Shown one piece after another: positions 9,013 through 16,797 of a stretch of DNA of 38,087 bases. Numbering within the stretch: the stretch's first letter is position 1; the number at the start of each line of letters is the position of its first letter. This stretch comes from Candidatus Bathyarchaeota archaeon (GTDB lineage: Archaea; Thermoproteota; Bathyarchaeia; Bathyarchaeales; DTEX01), in NCBI GenBank assembly GCA_003601835.1, contig PIYB01000006.1:1-38087 (forward strand), in the 5' to 3' direction. A model generated the notes under the pieces. That model was not told the DNA's origin. It made no database searches and worked only from the letters and a program-made list of their open reading frames with translations. Made by a program: the position numbers and the translations under genes.

Positions 9013-9297
9013 TCATTCTTTCAAGGACTCGATTATCTTAATGATCTCATCGATTTCGCGGTCGGTCTTGATCTTCATGTAGATTATTGAACCTTGGTCT
9101 GACGGAGCAGCTTCGCTTTTTCCTTTTGAAACCCGTGCTTTTCCTCTGTTTGAGCTAACCTCATTGTAGAGGTTTTTAAGATCCTTACATGTTTTCTCCA
9201 GTTTTTCCACTAGCGCATCAAGGTTCTTTTCGTGCTCCATTAACGTAGTTATGAGCAGATCGAGGTAGCTTGATCTTCCTCTCTCTTCTGAGCTCAT
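9013..9297 (-). CDS. Small coiled-coil protein, paralogue of the 9577 gene
   Basis: This 94-residue acidic and basic protein is predicted to be largely coiled coil. The N-terminal half (YLDLLITTLMEHEKNLDALV and the next residues) resembles the divergent gene at 9577 (IDVLISTIIRHEKRLQECLE); the shared pattern is D-x-L-I-(S/T)-T-(L/I)-(I/M)-x-H-E-K-x-L. A Ser/Lys-rich linker leads to a C-terminal amphipathic helix (IDEIIKIIESLKE). No known family or catalytic motif is visible. A TATA box lies near 9346-9357 on this strand. It is likely a structural or adaptor protein. Confidence 0.65.
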   Translation of the reverse strand: MSSEERGRSSYLDLLITTLMEHEKNLDALVEKLEKTCKDLKNLYNEVSSNRGKARVSKGKSEAAPSDQGSIIYMKIKTDREIDEIIKIIESLKE

Positions 9298-9576
9298 CGC
9301 ATATCCTTCTCGGATTCTCTATCTTTTTTGGTTTTCGGTTAGGAGTTTTATATAACTCTGTTTTTAAACCGTTTGTGAACGGTTAAACTTAACCGTAAAT
9401 TGTGTTGTGTATTGCGTAAGTAATATACTTATTAAAGATTCTCATTCGACATCTTTACAGAATGACAGTACTAATACTCCATTCTTCTGAAACCGATTAG
9501 ATTAATGAAACTTAAAATCCATTTGTTTCTTCTAAATCCGGGGACCGCAACACTTTTTATTTATGGTTCATGTAGA
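9298..9576. other. Shared upstream region of two divergent paralogues
   Basis: This region contains the minus-strand TATA box (9346-9357), the inverted repeat at 9367-9384 and a plus-strand TATA-like TTTTTATTT near 9555-9563. I do not count the open frame from 9505 to 9576 as coding, because it precedes the plus-strand TATA-like site. Confidence 0.45.
9367..9384. promoter_or_regulatory. Perfect inverted repeat between divergent paralogues
   Basis: AACCGTT, a 4-base spacer TGTG, then AACGGTT form a perfect 7-base inverted repeat, followed at once by another AACCGT. It lies just upstream of the minus-strand TATA box, where an archaeal activator or repressor could bind. The core ACCGT also occurs in the hairpin at 9856-9874. 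Confidence 0.4.
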
Positions 9577-9843
9577 ATGGCTCTAACGGAGAGACGGGTC
9601 GTGACGGAAGAACATGACAGAATCGACGACATTGATGTCCTCATCTCAACCATCATACGGCATGAGAAAAGACTACAAGAATGCCTAGAACGTATAGATG
9701 CAATAATCAAGAGTCTGCGATGCGGCAACCGCGCCGAACAACGTGATGATTCCTGCTCATCCGTAAACGGTGAAAAAATGGGACTCTTCATTGACGGAAA
9801 CCGTAAAAACAGATCTTTGGTTTCTCCGCTCTCGGAACCTTAG
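9577..9843 (+). CDS. Small coiled-coil protein, paralogue of the 9013 gene
   Basis: This 88-residue protein begins MALTERRVVTEEHDRIDDID and carries a helix resembling the divergent 9013 gene (ISTIIRHEKRLQECLERIDA). The C-terminal third is polar, low in predicted structure and not shared. The start is uncertain: ATG 9577 is about 20 bases after a TATA-like site and would be leaderless, while GTG 9601 is another option. Function is unknown. Two divergent paralogues sharing an operator-like repeat suggest co-regulation and possibly a heteromeric complex; that is inference. Confidence 0.55.
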   Translation: MALTERRVVTEEHDRIDDIDVLISTIIRHEKRLQECLERIDAIIKSLRCGNRAEQRDDSCSSVNGEKMGLFIDGNRKNRSLVSPLSEP

Positions 9844-9855
9844 AGGGATCTGCTT

Positions 9856-9874
9856 TGACCGTCAATAACGGTCA
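9856..9874. terminator. Hairpin between convergent genes
   Basis: TGACCGT and ACGGTCA form a 7-base-pair stem around the loop CAATA. The hairpin lies between the ends of the small coiled-coil gene and the convergent glycosyltransferase gene, overlapping the latter's stop. It could slow transcription from both sides, or be a site for the regulator that binds the related repeat at 9367-9384. Confidence 0.35.
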
Positions 9875-10981
9875 GACCTTCCAGTTTATGTCCACTTCTT
9901 TCTGTTTGAAGTAAACTTTTGTTATGCTAGCAATTATCATTAGAAGCCAAAGTGGAGAATAGATCAGGTAGAAGATTGCGAATTCCGCAGGGTTGAAATA
10001 GCAGCCAAGTTTTCTTGCAAGCAGATAGAACACGAAAGAATAAGTTCCGAAGCTACCGATCATGAGGAACAGGTTTCTGAGCACTGCTAAGGATGTCGAG
10101 GTGAAAGCGGTTGGAGGCAGAAGTAAACTGGCCTGCGTTGACAAAAACAGAAGCGCAATATAGAAAGCCTTCACGTAAAGCTCATCCGGGGTGAACAGCG
10201 TAACCAGAAAGAAAGGCAGGCAAGGAAAGATGAAGAGTAGCGACGGCAGAAGGACTCCGGGATGAGCTCGAACGATCCGCAAGAGGTCTTTAAAGTATTC
10301 TTTGAACCATAGGGCGGTTCCAATTGCCCAACGTTTCCTCTGGTCAAACCATGATTTCCAAGACGGGGGCGCCCGGGTGTAGACACCTAGGTTCTTTATG
10401 AACTTGTACCGGATGCCTTTGATGAAGGCCCGTGTGCCTATGTCAAGGTCTTCAACGATGACTCTTCTGAACCCTCCGAGACTTAAGAATGTCTCTCGCC
10501 TGATTGCAAACGCTGCGCCGTTCAAACCTAGACATTTGTTCAGCTTTCGAGAGAAGAACCAATTTGTAAAGTTGAAGCTCAAATAGTCATAGCTCACTAT
10601 CCTCGCTAGGAAAGAGTCCCGCATTATTTCTTTTTTCACTTCAACTATCTCGGCTTCTTTAATCCCCGACGCAATTGTTTCTAAAAAATTGTTTGAGTTT
10701 CCGTTTAAGAGAACATCGGAGTCAAGAAAAAGAAGGTATTCACCGGTTGAACGGTCCACGGTCTCGTTCAGCACGTTGACCTTGCCTTTTCTTTCACCGT
10801 TCCATATGAAATGAACTTTTTCGAACTTTTTTGCTAGACTGAGGCTTTTTTCAGTTGGTTCATCTACAACCACAAATATTTCTTTTTCAGGGTAAGGATC
10901 AGCAATAAGGCTATCCAGCAGATTTGCAAGGAAATTCGATTCTTTGTAAACTGGAATGAAAATGCTGAACTTTTTAGACAT
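9872..10981 (-). CDS. Family 2 glycosyltransferase, membrane-bound, processive type
   Basis: This 369-residue protein has a GT-A fold catalytic domain at residues 1-230: the opening FSIFIPVYKESNFL, the metal-binding LDSDVLL near 92-98, the acceptor-site VEDLDIG near 180, and DQRKRWAIG matching the Q(Q/R)xRW motif of processive GT2 enzymes. Three to four hydrophobic segments follow, so the active site faces the cytoplasm at the membrane. It likely builds or extends an extracellular polysaccharide or a lipid-linked glycan; the sugar cannot be told. A TATA box near 11006-11015 and ATG 10981 imply a leaderless transcript. No polysaccharide gene partners are adjacent. Confidence 0.85.
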   Translation of the reverse strand: MSKKFSIFIPVYKESNFLANLLDSLIADPYPEKEIFVVVDEPTEKSLSLAKKFEKVHFIWNGERKGKVNVLNETVDRSTGEYLLFLDSDVLLNGNSNNFLETIASGIKEAEIVEVKKEIMRDSFLARIVSYDYLSFNFTNWFFSRKLNKCLGLNGAAFAIRRETFLSLGGFRRVIVEDLDIGTRAFIKGIRYKFIKNLGVYTRAPPSWKSWFDQRKRWAIGTALWFKEYFKDLLRIVRAHPGVLLPSLLFIFPCLPFFLVTLFTPDELYVKAFYIALLFLSTQASLLLPPTAFTSTSLAVLRNLFLMIGSFGTYSFVFYLLARKLGCYFNPAEFAIFYLIYSPLWLLMIIASITKVYFKQKEVDINWKV

Positions 10982-11131
10982 TTATTTTCATTTACATGAA
11001 ATCTTGTTTAAAAGTCTTTTTGGATGTTGTTAAGTCGTTCGGTACGTCAACAATGTTTCCAGTTTATGACAGCGGTGAAAAAAGCAACGTGAGCAGAAAG
11101 ACGTATTAGGGTTTTCCACGAAAATAGAAGA

Positions 11132-11455
11132 ATGTGGGCGGAGATGGCTGAGAAAGACCTTTTTCAAGTGAAGGGTAGAATCTGTCCTAAATGTGGGTCA
11201 GAAACCATTCTTCGGGACACAGAAGCAACATTCTGTGGGGACTGCGGGCACATCATCGAAGAAACAGGCATAGTAGACGCCATGATTGACGAGCAGTTGA
11301 AGCTAGAAATTGGAAAGGTTTATTCAGCGCAGGACCTAGAGGAAATGATTAAAAAGAAATATTCCGATGCCTACTTTTTCATGAACGCCCTTCTTAGCTC
11401 TGATAGGCTTCAGCCGTATTTCAAGATCTTGCCTAAAACCAAAACCAAAAAATAG
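11132..11455 (+). CDS. TFIIB-like zinc-ribbon protein
   Basis: This 107-residue protein has an N-terminal zinc ribbon: CPKCGS near residue 18 and CGDCGH near 35, spaced as in transcription factor B and related archaeal ribbons. The C-terminal 60 residues (VYSAQDLEEMIKKKYSDAYFFMNALL) are helical, without a cyclin fold, so it is not TFB itself. The start may be ATG 11132 or ATG 11144; a GGCGGAG directly abuts the second and does not decide it. Function is unknown; it may be an adaptor in transcription or RNA metabolism. Confidence 0.65.
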   Translation: MWAEMAEKDLFQVKGRICPKCGSETILRDTEATFCGDCGHIIEETGIVDAMIDEQLKLEIGKVYSAQDLEEMIKKKYSDAYFFMNALLSSDRLQPYFKILPKTKTKK

Positions 11456-11554
11456 CGTCAACCGTTGCTTTTCGTCGTTGATTCTTTAATCTTATCGTGC
11501 CGTAAGATCTTCATCAGCCAGAGTAGATTCCAAAAACCTAAAACGAACGCGGCG

Positions 11555-11563
11555 AGATTTATT
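11555..11563 (+). promoter_or_regulatory. TATA box for the TIM-barrel gene
   Basis: GATTTATTA lies about 30 bases before ATG 11589, so that codon would be at the transcript's 5' end and the ATG at 11568 would not be transcribed. Confidence 0.4.
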
Positions 11564-11588
11564 ACGTATGTATAGAGACCCACGTAAG

Positions 11589-12542
11589 ATGCTTGTACGG
11601 CACAAAATGATTCTCGGCAACCTTCCTTTCCTTGGAATAAGCTATCAAGGAAAACAGAGGGACGAACAGCTGAGAAACAAGTTTTCCAGTAAAGATGAAA
11701 TAAAAAAGGTCATGAAAACCGCTATAGACTACGATGTAAGAATTTTTTCGGCTTCCGCTCATATGTTCAACAGTCTTGCGCAAATCTATCTTCAAGCCGT
11801 GAAGGAAGTTGAAGACGAAGAAGGGATGGATATCCAGCTTATACCATGCTTGGATGTGCCATTGAGGCTTAGAGGGAGAAAGCTTAACGACTATAAGCGG
11901 TGGAAAACCCATGTGAACTACGAGTCAGAAACGTTCGGGAAATCCGTCACACAAAGGGTGCTTGAGGATCCAATCTTGAACTGCCGCCCGAACTGGAAGG
12001 AAAACCTGCAACTCGCCAAGCCTTATCGGATGAAAGATCTTCAGAGAGAGTTAAGGATCGACTGGAACCTATGGGAACGCAACATCGATGCCTTCTCCGA
12101 GTACCACATAGCTTGGATTGAACCTGGATCGGAAACCGATTTCTTAGCCATATCCAGAATGGACCTACTTGAGGAACTCCTAGACGTAACTCGTGAAGCT
12201 GGATATCGGACGTTGCTGGGGTCGCATCATCTAGGCGTCTCATTTCCTCTCGTTGAAGAAGGACGAGTGAAAAGATTCGACGGATACGTTACGCCGGTCA
12301 ACAAACTTGGCATCATGATGTTCCCAACACAAAAAGCAGTTGAGAACGCCGTAAGGAAGGCTAGAAAACAAGGAAAACTCATAGTAGGCATCAAACCTTT
12401 AGCAGGAGGCAGAATCAAGCCGCAAGAGGCATTATCCTACGTTTACAAGGAGATAAAGGCAGACGCTTGCATGATCGGGGTAAGCTCGGTTGACGAGGCA
12501 AAAGAAGACTTCGAAACCGCACAGAAACTTCTGACGAGCTAA
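11589..12542 (+). CDS. Aldo/keto reductase-like TIM-barrel protein, function unknown
   Basis: This 317-residue protein looks like a TIM barrel related to aldo/keto reductases: an early ILGNLPFLGISYQGK strand-loop, a central IAWIEPGSETDFL, then GYRTLLGSHHLG and the late VGIKPLAGGRIKPQEAL and CMIGVSSVDEAKE, which match strands 7-8 and the phosphate-binding end of AKR enzymes. The classic catalytic Asp-Tyr-Lys-His set is not obvious, so reductase activity is doubtful. ATG 11589 would be leaderless after the TATA box at 11555; ATG 11607 is also possible. Confidence 0.6.
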   Translation: MLVRHKMILGNLPFLGISYQGKQRDEQLRNKFSSKDEIKKVMKTAIDYDVRIFSASAHMFNSLAQIYLQAVKEVEDEEGMDIQLIPCLDVPLRLRGRKLNDYKRWKTHVNYESETFGKSVTQRVLEDPILNCRPNWKENLQLAKPYRMKDLQRELRIDWNLWERNIDAFSEYHIAWIEPGSETDFLAISRMDLLEELLDVTREAGYRTLLGSHHLGVSFPLVEEGRVKRFDGYVTPVNKLGIMMFPTQKAVENAVRKARKQGKLIVGIKPLAGGRIKPQEALSYVYKEIKADACMIGVSSVDEAKEDFETAQKLLTS

Positions 12543-12585
12543 AACAACGCCTCAATCTTCTTGCAGTAGTTCGTCATCAGCGAGC

Positions 12586-13662
12586 CTAACATATCCTAGG
12601 AACAGGGTCACCGATTGGTCTGGCGATTATCCGTTTTCCTCCTACAACAGTTTGCATTGCTACTCCTTTAAAGTCCGCGGTTGCCTCACCAATGATCTCG
12701 GCATCCTTCCCTTCCTCAGTGGCTCTTAAAAACTCAAGTAGCTCTCTAGCCTTGTCTTTAACAACCCCAATCAAGATTTTCCCTTCGTTTCCTACCTCAA
12801 AAGGGTCTAACCCCAGCATCTCGCAGGCGGCTCGAACATCATCACGAACAGGAACTTTATCTTCATTAATGAGGATGCCGACTCCTGATTTCTCGCTAAA
12901 CTCGTTTAAGGCGTCAGCCAGACCGCCGCGGGTCGGGTCTTTCATAGAAACTACGCCGCCGATTTCGCTGAGAAAACGTTTTATCAAACGGTTCAACGGT
13001 TTGGTGTCGGACATTATTCCGCTGCCGAACGTTAAGCCTTCTTGCGCTGAAAGCACTGCTAAGCCGTGGTCACCCACCGTGCCGGAGACGATTATTATGT
13101 CGCCGGGGGACAGGTTTGAATCAAGGATCCAACGCTGATCAAAGTTTTTTCTGAATCTCTTAACAACTTCGATGTTCTTTTCGAGTGCTTCACCGCGTCT
13201 GCCGATTCCAGAAACGTTTATGACGCATCCGCCAAGGCTGCCTTTCTCAACAACCTTGGTGTCACCAGTAACAACGTTCACGCCGGCTTCTGCACAGGTA
13301 TCCCGCATGCTTTTGAGTATCCGTTCAAGACTAGTCAAGGGCAAGCCTTCTTCTAGGACGAGTCCACAGGCTAACGCCAGAGGCTCAGCGCCCAAAACGG
13401 CGATGTCGTTTACGGTACCCGAGACAGCAAGCCGTCCGATGTCCCCACCGGGAAAGAAGATAGGTTTAACCGCGTGGGAATCACTTTTTAGGACGATGCC
13501 TCCAACAACGGCGGCGTCATCTAAAGCCTCAAGCGGCACTTCTGCGGTTTCCAACGTGGTCAGTCCGCGCAGATATTTGACGACGTAATTCTTAACCAGG
13601 TTGTGCATGACTGTTCCGCCGGCGCCATGCAGCATCGTAACGGATTCATCCTTAGATGTCAA
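12586..13662 (-). CDS. hypE: Hydrogenase maturation protein HypE
   Basis: HypE dehydrates a carbamoyl group carried on its C-terminal cysteine to a cyano ligand for the iron of [NiFe]-hydrogenase. This 358-residue protein has the AIR-synthase/PurM fold and the expected motifs: LHGAGGTVM near the start, DDAAVV, SGTVNDIAVLGAEPLAL, KDPTRGGLADALNE, and it ends in the diagnostic PRIC, so the active cysteine is the last residue. TTG 13662 is a likely start with AAGGTG upstream; ATG 13635 is internal. hypA and a Mrp-type hypB follow on the opposite strand after one gene. No hydrogenase subunit gene lies in the window. Confidence 0.92.
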   Translation of the reverse strand: MTSKDESVTMLHGAGGTVMHNLVKNYVVKYLRGLTTLETAEVPLEALDDAAVVGGIVLKSDSHAVKPIFFPGGDIGRLAVSGTVNDIAVLGAEPLALACGLVLEEGLPLTSLERILKSMRDTCAEAGVNVVTGDTKVVEKGSLGGCVINVSGIGRRGEALEKNIEVVKRFRKNFDQRWILDSNLSPGDIIIVSGTVGDHGLAVLSAQEGLTFGSGIMSDTKPLNRLIKRFLSEIGGVVSMKDPTRGGLADALNEFSEKSGVGILINEDKVPVRDDVRAACEMLGLDPFEVGNEGKILIGVVKDKARELLEFLRATEEGKDAEIIGEATADFKGVAMQTVVGGKRIIARPIGDPVPRIC

Positions 13663-13787
13663 TCAGCTATCAACACCTTTTCTTTTTTGATGCCCAAACT
13701 GTTCTGCATCTTAGTCTCGTAAGAAAAACTGGAACATAGCCATAAGACTTTTGTATCCTAAGATTCAAACTTCCTAGTCGGGGTTTA

Positions 13788-14933
13788 TTGTTGTCCATTT
13801 CAGACAAGCTGGCAGATTATGAAGCAACACGAGAATTGCTGGAGAGACTTACTGTAAAGGAGCTTAAGCAGCTCGCTCAACGAAACGGTATCATTCTCCA
13901 GAAAGAAGACAGCCGGGGAAACATTAGAACCCTCAAGCAAAAATCGGAGATCATAGACCTTCTGGTCGCCTCAGAGTTCAGAGAATCGGATCTTATAGAA
14001 CTGCTGGGTTTGCCGAGGTTGAAAAAGGAGGAGCTCCTGAACCAGATGACTACTCAGCAGTTAAGACAACTAGCAAAAGAAACCGGGGTACTATTAGAGA
14101 AATCCACGCTTTTTGGAACGAAGAAAGCAACAAAGAAAAAAGACATGATCGATGTGCTAAAAGTACTCTCCACGTTAAAAATCAGGCAATACTCCAAAAA
14201 GATCGGACTGATAAAGAAGGCAACCAAGAAAGGCAAGAAACGGAAAGCCACAAAACCCGCACCAAAGAAAGCCACGAAGAAGGCATCTAGGAAAAAAGCA
14301 AAGAAAACGGAGAAAGCTAAAGAAAAAAGAAGGCAGACACGGAGAACACAGAGGGCGGCGTTAAGAGCTGAAAGACCAGTAGTTCCTCGGATAACCGTGC
14401 CCAGTTCCACTGAAGGCAAAGGCGCTGTGCCGATGCAGATGCCTGTTGAAACGCAGTTAAGAGGCAAGGCGAGGATGATTCAAGAGGAGATCAGGGAAAG
14501 AATAATCGAACGGGAGATCATAAGAAGACAAATCTCCATAGGAATAAGCGACGAGAAACTTCTGAAAGAACTTAGATATGCTCCTCTAGTCAGCGCCAAG
14601 AAAGAAACAGATTATGAGTCTCAGCTTTCTGAATGGTTGTCTAAAAGGGGAATCCCAATCGAACGTGCGAAACCTCGAAAACGGGACAAGTTCGATCTGG
14701 TTCTAGGCAAAAACGACGTTGCAGTGGAACTTAAGAAGGTTAGAACCGTCCGAGCCTTCGACAGGCTGGTTGGACTCATCTACCGAAACAAAGACCGGTA
14801 CAGAAAGATTTTCGTTGTTCTCGTGGATGAGCTTCAAGACCCGAAGACCATCAGAAAGGAAGCTGAACGAATCAAAAAGATGGACCCGGAAAAAATCAAG
14901 GTCATAGTCAAAAAAGCAAAGAAAAAGAAGTAA
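13788..14933 (+). CDS. Double-SAP protein with basic linker and PD-(D/E)XK nuclease-like domain
   Basis: I recognise domains rather than a family in this 381-residue protein. Residues 20-60 (LTVKELKQLAQRNGI) and 87-127 (MTTQQLRQLAKETGV) are two SAP-like DNA-binding motifs. Residues 135-195 are a Lys/Ala/Thr-rich tail like histone H1 (repeated KKATKK units). The C-terminal 110 residues look like a PD-(D/E)XK nuclease core: a helix with E277, D303 in KFDLVLG, and E314-x-K316 in VAVELKKV. Together they predict a chromatin-associated DNA-cleaving or repair protein. Start is TTG 13788 (TTG 13791 equally possible). It lies between hypE and hypA, without a clear link to hydrogenase. Activity is inference. 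Confidence 0.7.
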   Translation: MLSISDKLADYEATRELLERLTVKELKQLAQRNGIILQKEDSRGNIRTLKQKSEIIDLLVASEFRESDLIELLGLPRLKKEELLNQMTTQQLRQLAKETGVLLEKSTLFGTKKATKKKDMIDVLKVLSTLKIRQYSKKIGLIKKATKKGKKRKATKPAPKKATKKASRKKAKKTEKAKEKRRQTRRTQRAALRAERPVVPRITVPSSTEGKGAVPMQMPVETQLRGKARMIQEEIRERIIEREIIRRQISIGISDEKLLKELRYAPLVSAKKETDYESQLSEWLSKRGIPIERAKPRKRDKFDLVLGKNDVAVELKKVRTVRAFDRLVGLIYRNKDRYRKIFVVLVDELQDPKTIRKEAERIKKMDPEKIKVIVKKAKKKK

Positions 14934-14955
14934 ATCATCCTCAGCTTCACCCTAT

Positions 14956-14965
14956 CCTTAAATAG
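14956..14965 (+). promoter_or_regulatory. TATA box for hypA-hypB
   Basis: CCTTAAATAG lies about 25-30 bases before ATG 14988, which predicts a leaderless hypA-hypB message. Confidence 0.4.
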
Positions 14966-14987
14966 ATTCTAGCCTAGAATTCTCTGT

Positions 14988-15395
14988 ATGCACGAATGGG
15001 CTTTAGCCGAAGCCGTCATAACCACAGCCTTTCAGATCGCTGAAAAAGAAAACCTAGAGGAGATTATAGAGGTCAACATCAAACTAGGTGAACTCCAGCA
15101 AGTAGACCTAGACATCTTCAAGTTTGCACTTTCTCAACTTAAGCCGCCTCTGCTAAAAAATGCAAAGTTCAACGTGACAAGGATGAACGCAAAGTTCAAG
15201 TGCAGAGCATGCGGACATGAATGGTCATTCAACGACGTTGCAATCGACGAAGACGCCAGAGAAGCCATCCATTTTGTGCCCGAGATAGCCCACACCTACG
15301 TCAAATGCCCAAGATGCGGCAGTCCTGATTTTGAGGTTCTGCAGGGACGTGGAGTTTGGATAGATAGTGTAGTAGGAGCTAAACGTGATGATTGA
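14988..15395 (+). CDS. hypA: Hydrogenase nickel incorporation protein HypA
   Basis: HypA delivers nickel to the hydrogenase large subunit with HypB. The protein starts MHEWALAEAVI; the N-terminal His2 and Glu3 bind nickel. The zinc-binding loop is present as CRACGHEW near residue 64 and CPRCGSPDF near 106, with a long insert between, as in archaeal HypA. Length 135 is normal. The downstream ATPase gene starts inside its last codons, so the two are translationally coupled. Confidence 0.92.
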   Translation: MHEWALAEAVITTAFQIAEKENLEEIIEVNIKLGELQQVDLDIFKFALSQLKPPLLKNAKFNVTRMNAKFKCRACGHEWSFNDVAIDEDAREAIHFVPEIAHTYVKCPRCGSPDFEVLQGRGVWIDSVVGAKRDD

Positions 15396-16122
15396 CCCTA
15401 GAATAAGCGTGATCCATGAACGGCTTCGCAACGTACGCAACATAATCGCTGTTTCAAGCGGAAAAGGCGGAGTGGGAAAAAGCCTTGTTGCCTCCGCCGC
15501 GGCATTAACGCTTGCACGGAAAGGCTTCAAGGTAGCTCTCTTCGATTTAGACTTCACAAGCCCCTCTTCGCACATAATCTTGGGCATAGACGATTTGCAG
15601 CCGAAAGAAGAAAAAGGCATAATTCCGCCTGAGGTTCACGGTCTTAAGTACATGTCAATTGTGTACTATGCAGGTGAAAGAGCCTCACCGCTGAGAGGTG
15701 CGGACATCTCTAATGCTTTGATAGAACTGTTCGCCGTGACAATCTGGGGTGACCTAGATTTTCTCATAATAGATATGCCGCCGGGCATAAGTGATGCCAC
15801 GTTGGATCTTTTGAGGTTTGTTGGGAACATAAAGTTTCTCATCGTCACTACGCCTTCTCAGCTAGCGTTTGAGACTGTTAGAAAGTTCATTGAGCTGCTT
15901 TCAGAGATTAAGGTTCCAGTTATCGGGGTTATTGAAAACATGAAGATGAAAGACTCGACGTTCATTAAGCAACAGGTCGAATCGAAAGGTGTAAGATTCT
16001 TAGGCGAGATACCCTTTGACCCTCAACTTGAAGAAAGCATAGGAAACGTAGAACGATTCTTGGCAACAAGATTCAGCAAAGCCTTAGAAAAAATAATTGA
16101 AAGAAACTTGAAACCCGGCTGA
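15388..16122 (+). CDS. hypB: Mrp/MinD-type ATPase, atypical archaeal HypB
   Basis: This 244-residue P-loop ATPase has the deviant Walker A of the Mrp/MinD class, SSGKGGVGKS near residues 24-33, with the DLDFTSPS switch and IIDMPPGISDATLD. It lacks the CxxC of Mrp Fe-S carriers. In Thermococcus, a Mrp/MinD-type ATPase encoded beside HypA acts as HypB and stimulates nickel transfer from HypA, so the position here supports the same role. It starts at ATG 15388 (or GTG 15385), overlapping hypA by 8-11 bases, with GGAG six to nine bases before. A general Mrp Fe-S role is the alternative. Confidence 0.8.
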   Translation: MIDPRISVIHERLRNVRNIIAVSSGKGGVGKSLVASAAALTLARKGFKVALFDLDFTSPSSHIILGIDDLQPKEEKGIIPPEVHGLKYMSIVYYAGERASPLRGADISNALIELFAVTIWGDLDFLIIDMPPGISDATLDLLRFVGNIKFLIVTTPSQLAFETVRKFIELLSEIKVPVIGVIENMKMKDSTFIKQQVESKGVRFLGEIPFDPQLEESIGNVERFLATRFSKALEKIIERNLKPG

Positions 16123-16178
16123 AACCCGGAAAATGAAATAAGTCCTTGTTAAGTTATTTCCGTGAAGGCGAAAGAGCG

Positions 16179-16797
16179 ATGGTTGACCTTTCCGTCGAGT
16201 TCGCAGGCGTAACTTTCAGAAACCCCATCATCGCCGCATCAGCAACCCCGACAAAAGACGCAAAAAGCATGAAAAAAAGATGTGGATGCAGGTTTCGGAG
16301 GGGTCGTAGCCAAATCTCTTTTCGGCAATTCAGCTGCACTTGGGAGACGTTACCCAAAACCTAGGTTCATGCTTCACGGATGGAAGGAATATCCGGGCTA
16401 TCCTAAAAAGAAGACAAGATTCTTTACGCTTCGTTCCTTAGAAGACGCTTCCAGCTTCGACTATAACGAATACGCTGAGGACATAAACAAAGCAAAACGT
16501 CTCATCGGGGAGAACGGCGTCGTCATAGCCAGCATATCCGGAAGCAGCCCAGCGGAATGGGAAGAGCTGTGCGAGGTAATCAACGGAACAAAAGCAGACA
16601 TGTGCGAACTGAACATCTCATGTCCCTTCGCGGCGGACACAGGTCTAAAGATGGGTGCAGGTGCAGTTGACATAGCTCCTGAGATTGTGAGAATCGTAAA
16701 GAAGACTCTTTCTTTGCCTTTCAGCGCGAAACTGTCTCCACAAGTGCCAAACCTGAGCGCCATAGCAAGGGCGGCGGAAGAAGCAGGCGCCGATGGG
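16179..16797 (+). pseudogene. Dihydroorotate dehydrogenase/PreA-like, frameshifted and truncated
   Basis: The sequence starts MVDLSVEFAGVTFRNPI and later has GFGGVVAKSLFG, ELNISCPF and FSAKLSPQVPNL, all marks of the FMN-binding TIM-barrel dihydroorotate dehydrogenase / PreA family. A run of seven A at 16272-16278 breaks the frame; removing one A joins SMKK to DVDAGFGG. The gene then stops matching the family at EEAGADG near 16797, about two-thirds of the way along, where the convergent alcohol dehydrogenase remnant begins. The FMN-phosphate-binding C-terminus is gone, so the product cannot work even if the A run is a sequencing error. Confidence 0.8.

Noticed and set aside
16645-16793. C-terminal continuation of the alcohol dehydrogenase frame
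   Set aside because: It is antisense to the dehydrogenase-like remnant and has no Rossmann-fold pattern.
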